A stretch of DNA of 64,000 nucleotides from Orychophragmus violaceus (GCA_030180135.1 CM058238.1:90714619-90778618); one strand, 5' to 3'. Shown: positions 1 through 11,655, counted from the first letter of the stretch. Numbers and translations are program-made. Notes: generated by a model from the letters alone, not told the origin.

Positions 1-1156
1 AAATCCAACAAAGAAATTGAAATAATATTCCTGCTTATAGCAGGTACAAAATAACAATTATTGAGTTCTAAAACCAATCCCGAAGGTAAAGACAACAAGT
101 ATGTGCCTACAGCTAGTGCTGGAACTTTCGCTCCATTCCCAACTCGCAGCTCCACTTGTCCTTGCTTCAGCCTTCTACTGTTGCTGAGTGCCTGCATATT
201 AGTACAAATATGAGCCCCACAACCAGTATCCATAACCCATGAGGTATTATCAGAAGTAGTTGTATTAACTTCTATAACAAAAATACCTGATGAAGAAGTC
301 TCGAGAGTCTTCTTCTTCAATTCCTTTAGACCTTCTTGGAATTTCTTACATTCTCTCCTCCAATGCCCTGGTTCTTTACAGAACCTGCATATGTCAGTTG
401 GCCCAGCCTTGGACTTGGGCTTGGGCTTTGGCGTGTCCTTGTCCGCGACTTGGACAGCCTTGGCCTTTCCCTTATCCTTAGCAGAGGATTCTTAAACCCC
501 TTGTCCTTTTGCACCATAAGCACATTGGGGTCCTTGGCGGTTTTCCTCAAGTTGGGCTCTGCAGTCTTGAGCATTCCGTGAAGCTCAGGCAATGTCTTAC
601 TCAAGCCATGCATGTTAAAGTTCAGAATGAACTGATCATAGCTTGCAGGTAATGACTGCAGAATGATGTCGCATGCAAGTTCCTGGCTGATAGGGCAGTC
701 GAGTTTCTGAAGATGATCGAGATAACCCATCATCTTCAAGACATGAGGACTCACTGCCGCATTTGCAGCCAACTTACAGTCTAAGAGGTTCTTAACTGTC
801 TGAAACCTCTCAGTCCTTGCTTGCTCCTGAAAAAGCGATTTCAGGCTTGCCATTATCTCAATTGGTGACAATACACTCTCGAACTGCATTTGCAGCTCAG
901 CAGTCATTGTCGCCAACATAAGGCAATACACATCATTTTCATCTGACGAATGCTTTTCCCAAGCATTATGCAGAGTCCTGGCGGCATTGTTAGCAGGCCT
1001 CTCGGGGAGAGGATCACGAAGGACATAATCCTTCTTCTCCTGCTTGAGGACCAGCCTCAAGTTCCTTGACCACGTCAGGAAGTTCGTTCCAGTCAGCTTC
1101 TCCTTCTCGAGAACAGACCGGATTGAGAATGTGTTTTGTGTGCTTGTAGTAGTCAT
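1..1156 (-). pseudogene. copia gag and start of pol, frameshifted
   Basis: From the ATG at 1156 an open frame of 276 codons encodes a copia capsid-type protein (UBN2-like gag). It includes the typical start with LEKEKLTGTNFLTWSRNLR and a KNLLDCKLAANAAVSPHV stretch. Between about 430 and 390 the reading shifts by one base. In the shifted frame a CCHC zinc knuckle, CRFCKEPGHWRREC, is visible at 348-389. It is followed by the aspartic protease start with its DTG at 222-230, and then by the conserved protease stretch ending in VPAISRNIISISLL near the left edge. Integrase, RT and RNase H would lie outside the window. A copia element normally keeps gag and pol in one frame, so the shift marks a broken copy. 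Confidence 0.85.
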
Positions 1157-2279
1157 AGCTGAAATATATAAGATAAAAGGTTATTAGTCAATATGTTCAA
1201 TATGATTAATCTTATATTATACTTAATATGATCAATCATGCATTATATTCAATAACCTAAGTTACCCTCAATAGAATATAATGATTCCAAGATCCACATA
1301 TAACTAAGATCAAAGTGGGCCACTGGCCGTCACCCAACCTTAGCTTATATCGGTAAGCCATATGTCGGCTAATTATATCCGTGATATAACTCTTGGTTGT
1401 GAATCTGGGCCCGAGGCCCAATTCACTCTGATGTCTCAAGGCCCGGGACTCCCGATGGCCTAGTCAAGAAAACCAGACTATACAGTCATGTAATCATTAA
1501 TGTCTGGGACTCCCAATGACATTTATGAATCACAAACCGTCTTATCCACGCAAAAGTAGACACCCTCACACTGTAAGGCCATGAATACAATTGAATGGGC
1601 TTCGACAGCTGACATAGCCTGGACAAGACATCCAACGCTTGATATTATTTGAGGTTCGTAGGTTTATTAAAATTTCATTCCCAAAATAGAAGATTACTAT
1701 TTCGGGAAACTTTCTATTTTTGGAAACTTTCTAAAACCGGAAACTTTCTAACTTTAGAAATTTCTTAAAATCCAAAACATGCAAATCTAGAAACTTCTAT
1801 TTTAAGAAACTTTCTAATTTCAAAATTTCGGAAACTTTAATTTAAAATCGATTTATAATTTTATAAAATAAAATTTTAAATTAAATCTGAAGAAAGACTC
1901 AAATAATTGGCCCAATTGTTTTAACTTCTTGGCCCGAGGCCCAAGAATTGGTCCATGTCCAAGACATGACCCAATTGTCCAATTAAATGACATAACCGGT
2001 CTGGTTCATTAAAATTGGTCTAACCAAATTTTAATTACTACGATGACCACAATTGTCAACCGGTTATTTACTAAACCGGATTTTCTCAATTTATTTGGTC
2101 CAACCAAATCAAATTAGAAAATCCTGGTTTAGGCACAAAATCCAATATTTCGACTTTGGATTTCTTATCCCGGTTTAACCAGAACTTAATAAAATTATTA
2201 AATCTGTTTATTAAACCGAGACGTTTTGATTTTAATCATGTTTTTAAACCGAACCGAACCGAAATTGTCACGAACCAAT

Positions 2280-2575
2280 TATGGTTGTGACCTAGCTCCA
2301 CGATCACCATGCCCAGCCGCAAGCCGCACACGACGATCCGAGATCGAGACGGCTTCGGACAATGGCCGGACGAGTGATCGGGACGCGAGGCAACGATCGG
2401 GACGCGAAGTTGGGCCGAGATCCATGCGATCCATGCGGATCCATGCGATCGGGACGGGAGAAGCCGACGATCGTGGTCGATCTCGCGATCGGATCCATCG
2501 CACCTCTCGGTCGTGCGATCCAACCGGCCAAGCCGATCGGTTCAACACTCGGCCGATCGCAATCCAAGTCATATA
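2280..2575. other. GC-rich, GATC-dense segment in the copia leader
   Basis: Inside the otherwise AT-rich untranslated leader is a stretch of about 300 bp full of CGATCG, GGATCC and GCGATC words, including a short run of GATCCATGC repeats near 2420-2450. Overlapping open frames on both strands are a by-product of composition; none resembles a protein I know. Confidence 0.5.
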
Positions 2576-2722
2576 GCTTGGTTTTTGCGATTTCAAATAT
2601 GTTTAGGTTTCAATTCCTTGTTGCTTAAGTGATTTCTCTTATCAGTAGTTGATTCAAAACACTTCTTAAACAAGAAAAACAATCCTAAACGAGATTCTAA
2701 ACAAGAAAAACCAGAACCAATA

Positions 2723-2734
2723 GCTCTGATACCA
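2723..2734 (-). other. primer-binding site of copia element A
   Basis: On the minus strand this reads TGGTATCAGAGC, the standard copia site complementary to the 3' end of initiator methionine tRNA. It lies one base inside the LTR and fixes the element's orientation. Confidence 0.9.
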
Positions 2735-2735
2735 C

Positions 2736-3362
2736 TGAAGGATGTTTTGGTGTTAATCCTGATTCAGTTCTTCAGATTAAACATGCAGATCTAGGTTCTC
2801 TTGAAGAGAAACATAATGGTCTCACCTTTTACCTGTTTATGCAGCGGAAAGAGAGAACAGGTCAGAGATCAGAGAGCCACCAAGTGATAACTCCTCCAGA
2901 GGTTCACACACGCACACCAAGCAGGAAGAGAGGCTGCTAGACCAAGCTGTGGGAGGCGCAGAGAGAGAGAGGAAAATCGCAGGGGGCTAGGGTTAGGAGG
3001 AAAAATCAGACTTAAGTTTTAATTATAAAACTTGTCTATTTTCTTTTGGGCTTTTGGGCCCAAATACCAATCTGATTAAATCCCTTGGATTTAATCAGAC
3101 CCATTAATCTCTCTCTTAGTACGACAAATGCCTGGCACTTTTACCGTACTTCTGCTAAGCCGTTCCTACACATTTTCCTGTTAGCTTAGGCGTGTGACCC
3201 ATATGGGATCATATAATAAAGGCAATAAGTCCAAGACTTATAGATCATGAGCGGACTCTAGCAAGCCATCATGACCCCCAGTATTATATGACTTATGTTT
3301 GATCATTGACATACTCTTACTTTCTAGAGACAGTACCGAGATTACTGGACACAATTCCAACA
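2736..3362 (-). repeat. 5' LTR of copia element A
   Basis: A 627 bp LTR. On the minus strand it starts TGTTGGAATTGTGTCC and ends in CA, one base before the primer-binding site. The second LTR lies beyond the left edge, so the boundaries rest on the TG...CA ends and on the primer-binding site. Confidence 0.8.
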
Positions 3363-4240
3363 CTTATAATGATCAGACCAGTGTGCTCGGAAGCGTTTTA
3401 TTGGGTTTCGACTCCGAGAAATAACAAAACGTTTTCCTCTTATGGACTTATAATGATTAGATCAGTGTGCTCGGAAGCGTTTTACTTGGTTTCGAGGAGT
3501 TTTACGGTTGACTTCAGTACTAGTGCGGGGGTATGCCGTCTTACATTCTCAAGTCGGTCGTATACTCAATAATGACGTTGTCGAGACAGTGTTTTGTATT
3601 TTACTGGGTTTTGATTTTCGTTCCCGATTTTCCGCGAAACATTCGCCTCGTATCTTTCGTTCACTGAAAATAAGCCGGTATCCGCAAGACCACCTTTCAA
3701 AGATACCGAACCAAGATATACTTGGTTAAAACGTCATTTTACCAGTGTGCTGAGTAGCGTCATACTGGATTTTGGGGTCTATTATCAACTCTAGTACTGG
3801 TGCGGCGGATTTGAAGACCTATCAACAACCCGTTCTAAGGAATTATTATCGACCTCTCGACTTATGTTTCCTTCACCGATAATAAACATACCTTGGCGGT
3901 ATTTAAAATTTATATAGCGCGCTTTTATCCGTTTGTTGGATGTATAGAGACCCAATCCATATAGGACGTGTTGCCTAATATCTGTAAAGGATGTATGTGT
4001 ATGTCTGCTACGGTCGCCAGCAGACAAGATAAGCTATTTCTAACAATTATGCATGCGACGTAAAAGTAGGCAAATTCTAAATTACAAATTTTATATCCTA
4101 ATTTCTATCTAAGAAAAATAAATTAAATAATAGCGAGAATGAGTTTATTTTTGTTACCAAACAAATCCAAGTTTTTGGTTGGGGAGTTGAACTTTTGCGG
4201 ATGCGCTGCGCTTCTAGCTATGATCCGTTGTCTGGAGTTG
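3363..4240. other. interior of element B, no gene seen
   Basis: Decayed sequence with a loosely repeated motif around GTGTGCTCGGAAGCGTTTTA at about 3380, 3460 and, more diverged, 3745. Open frames here are short and unlike known proteins. Confidence 0.4.
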
Positions 4241-4254
4241 TTTGAGTAAACTGG

Positions 4255-4480
4255 CTCTACGAGATAAGTGTTTCGCTCGGACTTCTCGAGGAGAGTGGTC
4301 AGGTCGGAATTTCTGCGGAAAGTGGTCAGCTCGAAATTTCCGCGGAGAATGGTCAGCTCGGAATTTCCGCGGAGAGTGATCAGCGCGGAATTTCTGCGGA
4401 GATTGGTCAACTCGGAATTTCCACGGAGAGAGGTTAACTCGGCTTTTCTGCGGAAAGTGGTCAGCTCGGAGTTGTCGAGC
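4255..4480. repeat. 27-bp tandem repeats in element B
   Basis: About eight diverged copies of a 27 bp unit built on GGAATTTCCGCGGAGAGTGG plus TCAGCTC. Because 27 is divisible by three, both strands stay open through the array and give artificial 9-residue protein repeats. Confidence 0.8.
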
Positions 4481-5000
4481 TGACTTGTTTGATTGGCTCG
4501 AACTTTCCTTGATGATTTGTTGGAAAGTTCCTAGCTGATTTTCTCGAACTTTCCTAGCTGATTTGCTAGAAAGTTCATAGCTGATTTGCTCGGAATTTCC
4601 TCGCTGATTTGCTAGAAAGTTCCTAGCTGATTTTCTCGGACTTTCATAGCTGATTTGCTCGGAAGTTCCGAGCTGACTTGTTTGATTAGCTTGGACTTTC
4701 CTAGCTGATTTGCTCGGACTTTCCTAGCTGATTTGCTTGGAAGTTCCGAGCTGACTTGTTTGATTAGCTCGGACTTTCCTACCTGTTTTGGTGGAAAGTT
4801 CCTAGCTGATTTACTCGGACTTTCCTAGCTGATTTGCTAAAAAGTTCCTAGCTGATTTGCTCGGACATCCCTAGCTTATTTTCTAGAAAGTTCCTAGCTG
4901 ATTTGTTCGGACTTTCCTAGCTGATTTGCTTGGAATTTCCGAGCTGACTTGTTTGATTAGCTCGGACTTTCCTAGCTGATTTACTATAAAGTTCCTAAAT
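4480..5000. repeat. short imperfect repeats (CTAGCTGATTTGCT type)
   Basis: More than fifteen interspersed copies of CCTAGCTGATTTGCT alternate with GGAAAGTT or GGACTTTC pieces, and GAGCTGACTTGTTTGATTAG recurs several times. This continues the array to its left with a different unit. No coding sequence. Confidence 0.8.
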
Positions 5001-5648
5001 TGTTCTTTTGAGGTGTCCAAGTAATTTTGTCGGACAAGTTTTGAGTTCTAAAAAATGTTTTAAAATTTTTTAAATTTCGATGTGGAAGTATAAATATATA
5101 CGGACCCACTCCCCCCTTTTTTGAAAAGGAGGGACAGCTGAACCGATCAAGACATCAGTTTCTTGAGATGTTCGGAAATCTCGTCCTAGAGATAGTAGTT
5201 CTTCAAAATGTGTTGCATTCAAACTTCTTGGAATCTTTTCGTTGTCCATGTCGACAAGTTCATATGCTCCACGGCGAAATACTTTGGTAACTATGTACGT
5301 TCATTCCCGGTTCCTCCTAGTTTGCATGTGCTTCATTCAGCCGCGTTCTAGGACATTTTCAATAGGACTAGGTCGTTGTCGAGGAACCTTTAACTTCAGA
5401 CATTGGATTTGTAGTATTCGACAGTTTCATGTTGGTAGTTTCGGATGCGGACAAGTGCATGATCGCGTCGTTCGTATCGGTAGTTTGATCATCGTACAAG
5501 GAGAAAATGTTCCGAGAAAATATCTTTGTGTTTTGATCAAATCCTTCTAGCAAAACATTTTATGTTTGCCAAGTTCAATGATGTGGCCGTCTCAGAAAGT
5601 TGATTGCGAGTTTGTGCGAGCAGGTTCTGTGCAAGATGACGCATCCAA

Positions 5649-5955
5649 GCAGGTCTTGTGCGAGTTGTGAGACGGTCGCGGAAATGAATTTTATCGAGAT
5701 GGTTGTTTCCGCACGTAGGTCAGTACGCCGAGAGGAGATCATGCGGTCATGTTTTGCTCGGATCTTAACGCATTGCGGATGTCAGTGGAATCGCCAAGCG
5801 AGCAGGTCCTGTGCGAGTTGTGAGACGGTCGCGGAAATGAATTTTATCGAGCTGGTTGTTGCCGCATGAAGGTCAGTACGCTGAGAGGAGATCATGCGGT
5901 CATGGTTTGCTCGGATCTTAACGCATTGTGCATGTCAGCGGAATCGCCAAGCGAT
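5649..5955. repeat. two-copy 153-bp tandem duplication
   Basis: The segment beginning GCAGGTCTTGTGCGAGTTG at 5649 is repeated from 5802 with few changes. Both copies end near ATCGCCAAGCGA. It lies inside element B and contains no recognisable gene. Confidence 0.85.
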
Positions 5956-6479
5956 TGTCGAGAATTTTTGCTCGTAACTTACAGATTTCAGTCGTACGCC
6001 GATTTTTTCGTGTGTTGAGAAAAGATCGCGTGTCCGAACAAAGATCGATACGGATAGGAGAATCGTTGAACAATTTAAGTTTAGCTCCCAAGTTTTGCCG
6101 AGATAGGATCGGAGGATGGAAGGTATATTTCTTCTCGGAAAACTTTGTTCCCGGAAAACGCTTGATTTTTAGTCGAGCGTGGTTTGTGCTTGGATAAGAG
6201 TGCTCCTTGAAAGAGTTGTTGCTTAGTGAGGATTTATGTGGATCTTAATTAATCAACACACACGAAAATGTCCAAGCCAACGTTTCTTCTTCTTCTTCTT
6301 TTTTTTTTCCTGATCGATTCTGTCCGAGGGCTCTTAATAAAAAGCATGTCAGCTCGGAAGCGTTTGGGACAGCTTTTTTTATTTTCTTTTTTTTCGAGCT
6401 GCTTGCTCCTTTCTTCTCCGAGGTGGTTTTTTCCGAGGATTGCTGCTTCTTTGTAAGCTCGAAAATTTTGTTTTTTAGC

Positions 6480-6905
6480 TCAGAGAACAAAACTGAGGTA
6501 AGCTCGGAATTTCTGAGCATTCTGCGAGTTTCCATACACTCTGCGAGTTGCCGAGAATGCTGTGATTTTCCGAGTGTGTTGCAAGTTTCATAGAATGATG
6601 CGAGCACTTGTAAGTTCGGAAAAAAAGAGATGAGCTCTGAAAGTCCAAGTTGATTAGCCTGCTTGGAGTTTTTGATCATTCTCCGAGTTGCCGAGCATGC
6701 TTTGTGATTTGCCGAGCACGCTTGCGAGTTGCCGAGCACGCTTGCGAGTTACCGAGCATGCTTTGCAAGTTACCGAGCATGTTTTGCGAGTTGCCGAGCA
6801 TGTTTTGCGAATTGCCGAGCACGCTTGCGAGTTTCCGAGAACGCTTGCGAGTTGCGGAGCATGCTTTGCGAGTGTTTGATCATGCTGCAAAGCGTTTCCA
6901 TGCTC
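6480..6905. repeat. short repeats with GCGAGTTGCCGAGCA unit
   Basis: A tandem array of about 20-22 bp units, strongest at 6660-6880, reading GCGAGTTGCCGAGCATGCTT with variants. Open frames on both strands give Cys/Ala-rich artificial proteins. Confidence 0.8.
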
Positions 6906-7467
6906 GGGTTTTCTCAGAATTTCTGAGCTGGTATTCTAGGATTTCCGACCTGGTCTGCTCGGAATTTCCCAACAGTCTTATGTGCTCGGATATATACGGC
7001 CAAGAGCAGGATGGCCTGGAATTCGTGCTGGTGTGACGGCGGGGCATCAATGACGATTGGTTAGGTTTGGCTACTAGGCGTCGGACTTGACCTGCATACA
7101 AAGAAAAGTCGGAGACTCGTTCGATGATAAAAATCGGTTAGACTATGATGTATAACCGCAAAGTTCCAAACCAAGTTGCTTTAACATGTAAAACAAAATC
7201 AAAGAGCAATAAAATCTATGTTGAACATACGAAAAGATTTGACGAGATATTTACGATTTCGATCAAGAGTTTATATCATGTTAATTTTTAAGTAAGTTAG
7301 AAAGTAATTTCAACAATCGTAAAGTGTTGAAAGCGGAAAACTTATAACAAGGCTAAAATCGATAAGTCACAAAGAAGTTCAATAGATCGGCATAATTTGT
7401 AAATCAACTGATGATGAGACGGATACGAATTTAGGTACTTATCTTGACAATCGAATGGATCGTAAAG

Positions 7468-7882
7468 TTAGTTACGATGAAGATGATCTTTGAACACCAC
7501 AATTTGGTTTGACGAATTCGGATCCGATCCTGGTATCCTTGTTAAGTTTCTTTTGTTTGAAGTTACATTCATGAAGTCTTCTCCGTCAACATTGATAGTC
7601 GTGGAGATCCGTCTTGGTTGGATTAGTGGTGGTAGATCTGCTGTGTTAGATCTATCCACAGGAGGCATTCGCTCGTTTGGGAGTTAAGGATGATGTATCA
7701 TAAGGTTTCTCGTTGAGCCGTGATCTTTTGTCTTCTGTCTCGAGCTTTTTCGTTTGCTCTGTGAGCATGTGTTGCCTTCTCCCGATACTGAGTTTTTGCA
7801 TCAATACGGCCGTCATATTCTTTGAAACGGTTAGCCCTACGTCAGCTTTCGCGGCTGCGTCTATTGCAGTGTTGTCCGTCAC
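7468..7882 (-). pseudogene. degraded gag-like start of element B
   Basis: The first open frame after the primer-binding site starts MTDNTAIDAAAKADVG at 7882 and runs 76 codons. A second frame (7668 down to 7468) overlaps it and seems to continue the same protein after a shift near 7660. The position fits the N-terminus of a Tat-type gag. I see no capsid domain or zinc knuckle, so this is at most a remnant. Confidence 0.45.
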
Positions 7883-8020
7883 GGTGTCGTGTCTTGTTTC
7901 GCCAATGCGGTGTTGTTTCTGGTTTTTCCGATCGCCAATTGGTTATTTGTTCAGTCTCTGTCGGTCGCCATATCTTCGGATCCGCTAGTCGGTGGTTTTT
8001 AAGTGTAAAAAAATTCTATG

Positions 8021-8038
8021 TCCCCACAGACGGCGCCA
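8021..8038 (-). other. primer-binding site of element B
   Basis: On the minus strand it reads TGGCGCCGTCTGTGGGGA, three bases inside the LTR. Elements D and E have TGGCGCCGACTGTGGGGA and the decayed element F has TGGCGTCGTCTGTGGGGA, which ties all four to one gypsy lineage. Confidence 0.88.
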
Positions 8039-8041
8039 AAC

Positions 8042-9263
8042 TGTGAGAGTCGGAACTCGCACTGTCAGAAATTGTAGAGAAAACTTTTAGGGAACATAAA
8101 CTTCAAAGATTAACACACCGAAATAATAAACCCGGAAGATATTTTATTTATAAGAGATCGAAAAGAGAGTACAAAGATCGGAAAGAGAGTACAAAGATCG
8201 GAAAAGGGAGTACAAAGAACGGAAACGGCTAAGAAAATTGCTAAGTTCTTAAGTCTAGAGGCTAGGTTGTTTTGCTCTCCCTAAATCGTGTGACTACCAT
8301 CTTCTTATATAGCTGCGGCAAGTCAGCTTCGAGGATATTTTCCGCAAGATTTGCGGAAATCTTCCTGTTGTTATCCCCTTCCTTTTCTGTTAAGATTTAC
8401 ATTTTCATCTCGGATTTTCCTCTTTAGCTCGGAGATATCTTCATCTTCACTTATTCGAGTTTATCTTCTTTCTTTGGCAATTATCTTTCCGCGGTTTGCC
8501 GAATGGGCCGAGAACAGATGGTTCGAGTCCGTTTGTGCACAAACTTCTTTATTCGGCCCAAAGTTCGGATACGAATATTGTATGTTTGGGCCCAAATTCG
8601 TAATTCCTCTAACTTTATCCGACAACTTGGTTTAACGGCCAAGAAAGTATAAGCCGATGTTTCTGAAGATGGATTGCGGCTAGTTGCGCATACGTAGAAT
8701 GAGATATCGGCAAATGTTTGATCATACAATATCCATTCAGAAAGTTTGGAGAAGGAAAATCCAGCTCGGAAGTTTCCAAGAGATGCATTCAACTCGGAAC
8801 TTCAGAAGGAGTGAATCATGATCGGAAAATGAGAAGGGAAGAGTTCAGATCCGAGCTGATTTCAGCTCGGAAATTTTGAGCTGGTTTAGCTAGGAAATTC
8901 CGAGCTGGTTTAGCTCGGTTCTGAATCAGAGTTGGTTTAGTTCGGATCCGAGCTGGTTCAGCTCGGAAGTTGTCCGTTCAGATGTTTAGTCTATCCGTAG
9001 TTTCTATCGAAAGATGTGTTTGTCCGATTGATATGTTTCGTATGGAATGTCGTTTGTTTCGTATGAAATGTCGTCCATTTCCTATGAAATGTTGTCCATT
9101 GAGTCTTTTCGTATGAAAGGTTATTCATACAAAGTTATCGATACTTCGTATTACTCGTGATTTTTACGAAATTCTGTTTATCTAAAATGAACGTTTTTCC
9201 GTATCCGATCATCCGATCTTATTTCCGGCTATTGTATTCGTCGAGGGTTTTTTTACCCCAACA
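8042..9263 (-). repeat. 5' LTR of element B
   Basis: 1222 bp from TGTGAGAGTCGG to CCCCAACA on the plus strand, that is TGTTGGGG...CTCTCACA on the minus strand. It contains an internal array of AGCTCGGAAATTCCGAGCTGG type units at about 8855-8970. The outer border coincides exactly with the CACTA insertion point. Confidence 0.7.
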
Positions 9264-10211
9264 CACTACAAGAAAAAGCTCTATTCTTATCACACGAAAA
9301 ACGCCATCGTATGTATATGATGGCGTTTGTGATAATGCTATGTCTGCCCCAGCTATAATAGGTAGGCCAGATAAGATAGCGTTTTTGTACGTGCTATAAT
9401 ATCTTTTATCTATGATAGCGATAATTTTACTTGCTATAGTTGAATCTATCTATCATAGCTTTTGTAGTCGAGTCGAGCCGAACCGTATTATATATATATA
9501 TATATATATATATATCTTTTGTGTATCAATTAGATTTATATATACAAAAAATTATATTTGAAATGATTTTATTAATGAATAAAAAATGTACATAAAAAAT
9601 ATTAACAAAACTATCTAATTAACATTAAATTAAGTCTACCAAAACTCATCCAAGAAATCAAGCTATGGATCCTCCCTTTCTTGCTTTCTCCACTCTTTTT
9701 GCTCTTTCCTTCTTTTCTTTTCTTCAAGTCTTCGACCATTTTCCCTTTCTGCCAAATAAACAAACACTGTGACTGATTTCAATGTGTCCTTCTACCCATA
9801 TAAAAACTTTTACTTGAGCATATCATAGTTTAAGAGACGAAAGAGAGAAATATAAAAAGCAAATATTAATCAACATTCAGCCTTGAAACAGAGATATAGA
9901 AAATCAGCGGAGTAAGTCTTGAATATATTGAAAAATGTATACTATAAGTAAGGCCAAAGTGTAATTTAGTTCACTGTACTCACATCGTTCTTTGTGCTCA
10001 GTGTTCCTGTCAGCTATGTACTTCAAGAAGAGTACTCCATATCTGAGAAACATTTATCAAATAAACATGAGATTCTGAAACAAACGACTAAAGCTTTAAT
10101 TCAAAGTCATTATATCCATTTTCTTGTAGTAATTCTTGTCCTGATGTTTGGTTTGTTACATGCATGTTTTATAAATAATAAGATATAGCAAACTTTCTGG
10201 TATATACGTAC

Positions 10212-10400
10212 CTGGTAGCTTACTCCCACTAAGTGTACGACCACAAACATGTTGGCCAGAATGATAAGTGCATTGGGGTCATGGAGTGATATGAGTATGT
10301 TTTCATCTCAGTGTTCCCATAGGTCCTAAACCCTAGAAGAGCCAAAGGTAAGTAGCAGAAAGCTACGATGACATAGGCTACAATGGCTCCTTTCCACATG
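10212..10400 (-). pseudogene. captured exon of LHT-type amino-acid transporter
   Basis: Read on the minus strand, one frame gives PMWKGAIVAYVIVAFCYLP followed by LALLGFRTYGN. After a one-base shift the next frame gives ENILISLHDPNALIILANMF and then VVVHLVGVSYQ. This is the signature membrane-spanning region of LHT (lysine/histidine transporter-like, AAAP family) proteins. The exon ends at a canonical splice donor, CAG|GTACGTA, showing that genomic DNA rather than cDNA was captured. Only about 60 of some 440 residues are present and the frame is shifted, so it cannot encode a transporter. Confidence 0.78.
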
Positions 10401-10559
10401 GGTTGACAAACAAAAACAGTCTCAGTTAAGCCTCAAACGGACTGCAGAATAGATATATACAAAAACATTTGTTACAAACTGCTCTAGATCTTGATTAAAA
10501 TCCAAATTCCCAAAATGCATCTAAGAGCAGGAAATTTATGAAAGCCTTTTCACTTACTT

Positions 10560-10690
10560 CTTTTTGAGCTAGGTTCCTTACTCGCTTTTGGTTTACAGCT
10601 TCATCGCTAGTGAAACAGAGGGTTTCACAGTACTTGAACAAGGGCATGACACTGACAGTTTCAACTTCATCCTTGTGACTTATACCTGCA
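10560..10690 (-). other. unidentified exon-like piece in the CACTA element
   Basis: On the minus strand a stop-free stretch of about 44 codons, containing DEVETVSVMPLFKYCETL, lies between a possible acceptor (GCAG at about 10690) and a possible donor (GAA|GTAAGTG near 10555). It could be a third captured exon. I do not recognise the protein. Confidence 0.35.
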
Positions 10691-10839
10691 TGAAGGTGAA
10701 GAACTAGTAAAGAATACTAATGTCAATGGACTTATCTAGATCCAAACTGCAGAGTTTCATAGACTAGATAGAGAAAAAAAAGAGGTCTCACTTGAAATAA
10801 TTCGAAATGGCCAAGGCCATCATCAGTCCAATATTTCAA

Positions 10840-11655
10840 GGTCTCACTTGAAATCTAAATCAAGTGCTTTAGATTTTGCCTCCTCGAGCTGCAAAGCCTG
10901 CTCGAATAAGACACACACCATGGATTAGGAGAAAAAAAAAATGATTCTTAAAAATGTGGTGCAACAGTTGTAATGTACACACCTGAACGCAGACTTCTGC
11001 AACATCAGCCCTTGCGATTGTTCTTGTTTCTGTCTCGAGAAACTCGTCATCTTTTCCCACAAGTAATTCTCGAATGCCACCTTCTTTGTCCTGCAGACCT
11101 CTCGCCCTGATGATGGTGTACGGAATACCGGAATCAGCCAAGTACTGCTCGGCTTTCCTCTTCCAAACCTACAAATTTGCAGATATGATGGTTAAAGATT
11201 GTGCTGTGAAACTCATTTTCTTTGTTCAAGAAACACAAAGAAAGAGGAATCACCAGAATGTTGGCATTGCCAATACTATTCATGGGGTGGTTAATGTTTG
11301 TTCCTCCCATCGACCCGACCAAAACAATTTGCTTAACTCCTGCTGCCTTAGCTGTTCAAAATTTTTTAAATCATTAGCACTTTCTCTATAAACACACATA
11401 TAAAAGCTTAAAGAGATTGAATACAAACCAGCATCTATCTGATTCTTCTGACCAATCCAATCAACCTGCAAAAGAAAGATAAGGATCAAAACCAAACGAG
11501 AATGAATAAATCCACAAGAGCACATTTGTTGTCACCTGTTCTGGATAAGCTCCTTCTTCAAAGTAAAACTCAGGTCTACCTCCTTTGCTAGGATCAAAAC
11601 CAGGTTTCATTTGCGGTACAGTGCTCGTAAGAATGACCAACGCATCAATTCCTTG
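10840..11655 (-). pseudogene. captured NAD(P)-binding SDR-like gene, N-terminus missing
   Basis: Five exon-like pieces in order on the minus strand resemble the Arabidopsis At5g02240/At2g37660 type of atypical short-chain dehydrogenase. Exon at about 11536-11653: ALVILTSTVPQMKPGFDPSK. Exon at about 11429-11466: VDWIGQKNQIDA. Exon at about 11251-11350: KAAGVKQIVLVGSMGGTN. Exon at about 10982-11169: VWKRKAEQYLADSGIPYTII. Final exon: LQLEEAKSKALDLDFK then a stop. Introns have ordinary GT...AG borders. The first exon with the GxxGxxG nucleotide-binding loop is absent and the C-terminus is shortened, so no working enzyme is expected. Internal reading is well kept, suggesting recent capture. Confidence 0.8.

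Larger units (their letters stand above)
1..3362 (-). mobile_element. Ty1/copia LTR retrotransposon A, cut by window edge
   Basis: Minus-strand element whose 5' end is at the right. It has a 5' LTR (2736-3362), a methionine-tRNA type primer-binding site directly inside it, a leader of about 1.57 kb, then gag and the start of pol running off the left edge. The outer LTR border is followed by CTTAT, which should reappear beyond the other LTR if the insertion is intact. The gag-pol frame is shifted, so this copy is defective. The lineage within copia was not determined. Confidence 0.88.
3363..9263 (-). mobile_element. long non-coding LTR element B (Tat-like, non-autonomous)
   Basis: The right end has a 1222 bp LTR (8042-9263) and, directly inside it, a minus-strand primer-binding site of the type used by Tat/Athila gypsy elements. 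Leftward the interior has only a short degraded gag-like start (7468-7882), then about 4 kb of tandem and dispersed repeats rich in GCTCGGA and GATTTGCT words, with no RT, protease or integrase. No second LTR is visible; copia A probably inserted into B's 3' part, so the other LTR would lie left of the window. It resembles large non-autonomous derivatives (LARD-like) of Tat elements. The left border at 3363 is simply the copia border. Confidence 0.6.

Noticed and set aside
2226..2628. Overlapping open frames on both strands in the copia leader
   Set aside because: Caused by GATC-rich composition; no protein-like pattern, and the position is in the untranslated leader.
4268..4483. Open frame with a nine-residue repeat
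   Set aside because: It lies wholly in a 27 bp tandem array and is equally open on the other strand.
6650..7036. Cys-rich open frames resembling small secreted proteins
   Set aside because: They are translations of a GCGAGTTGCCGAGCA repeat, with similar frames on all phases.
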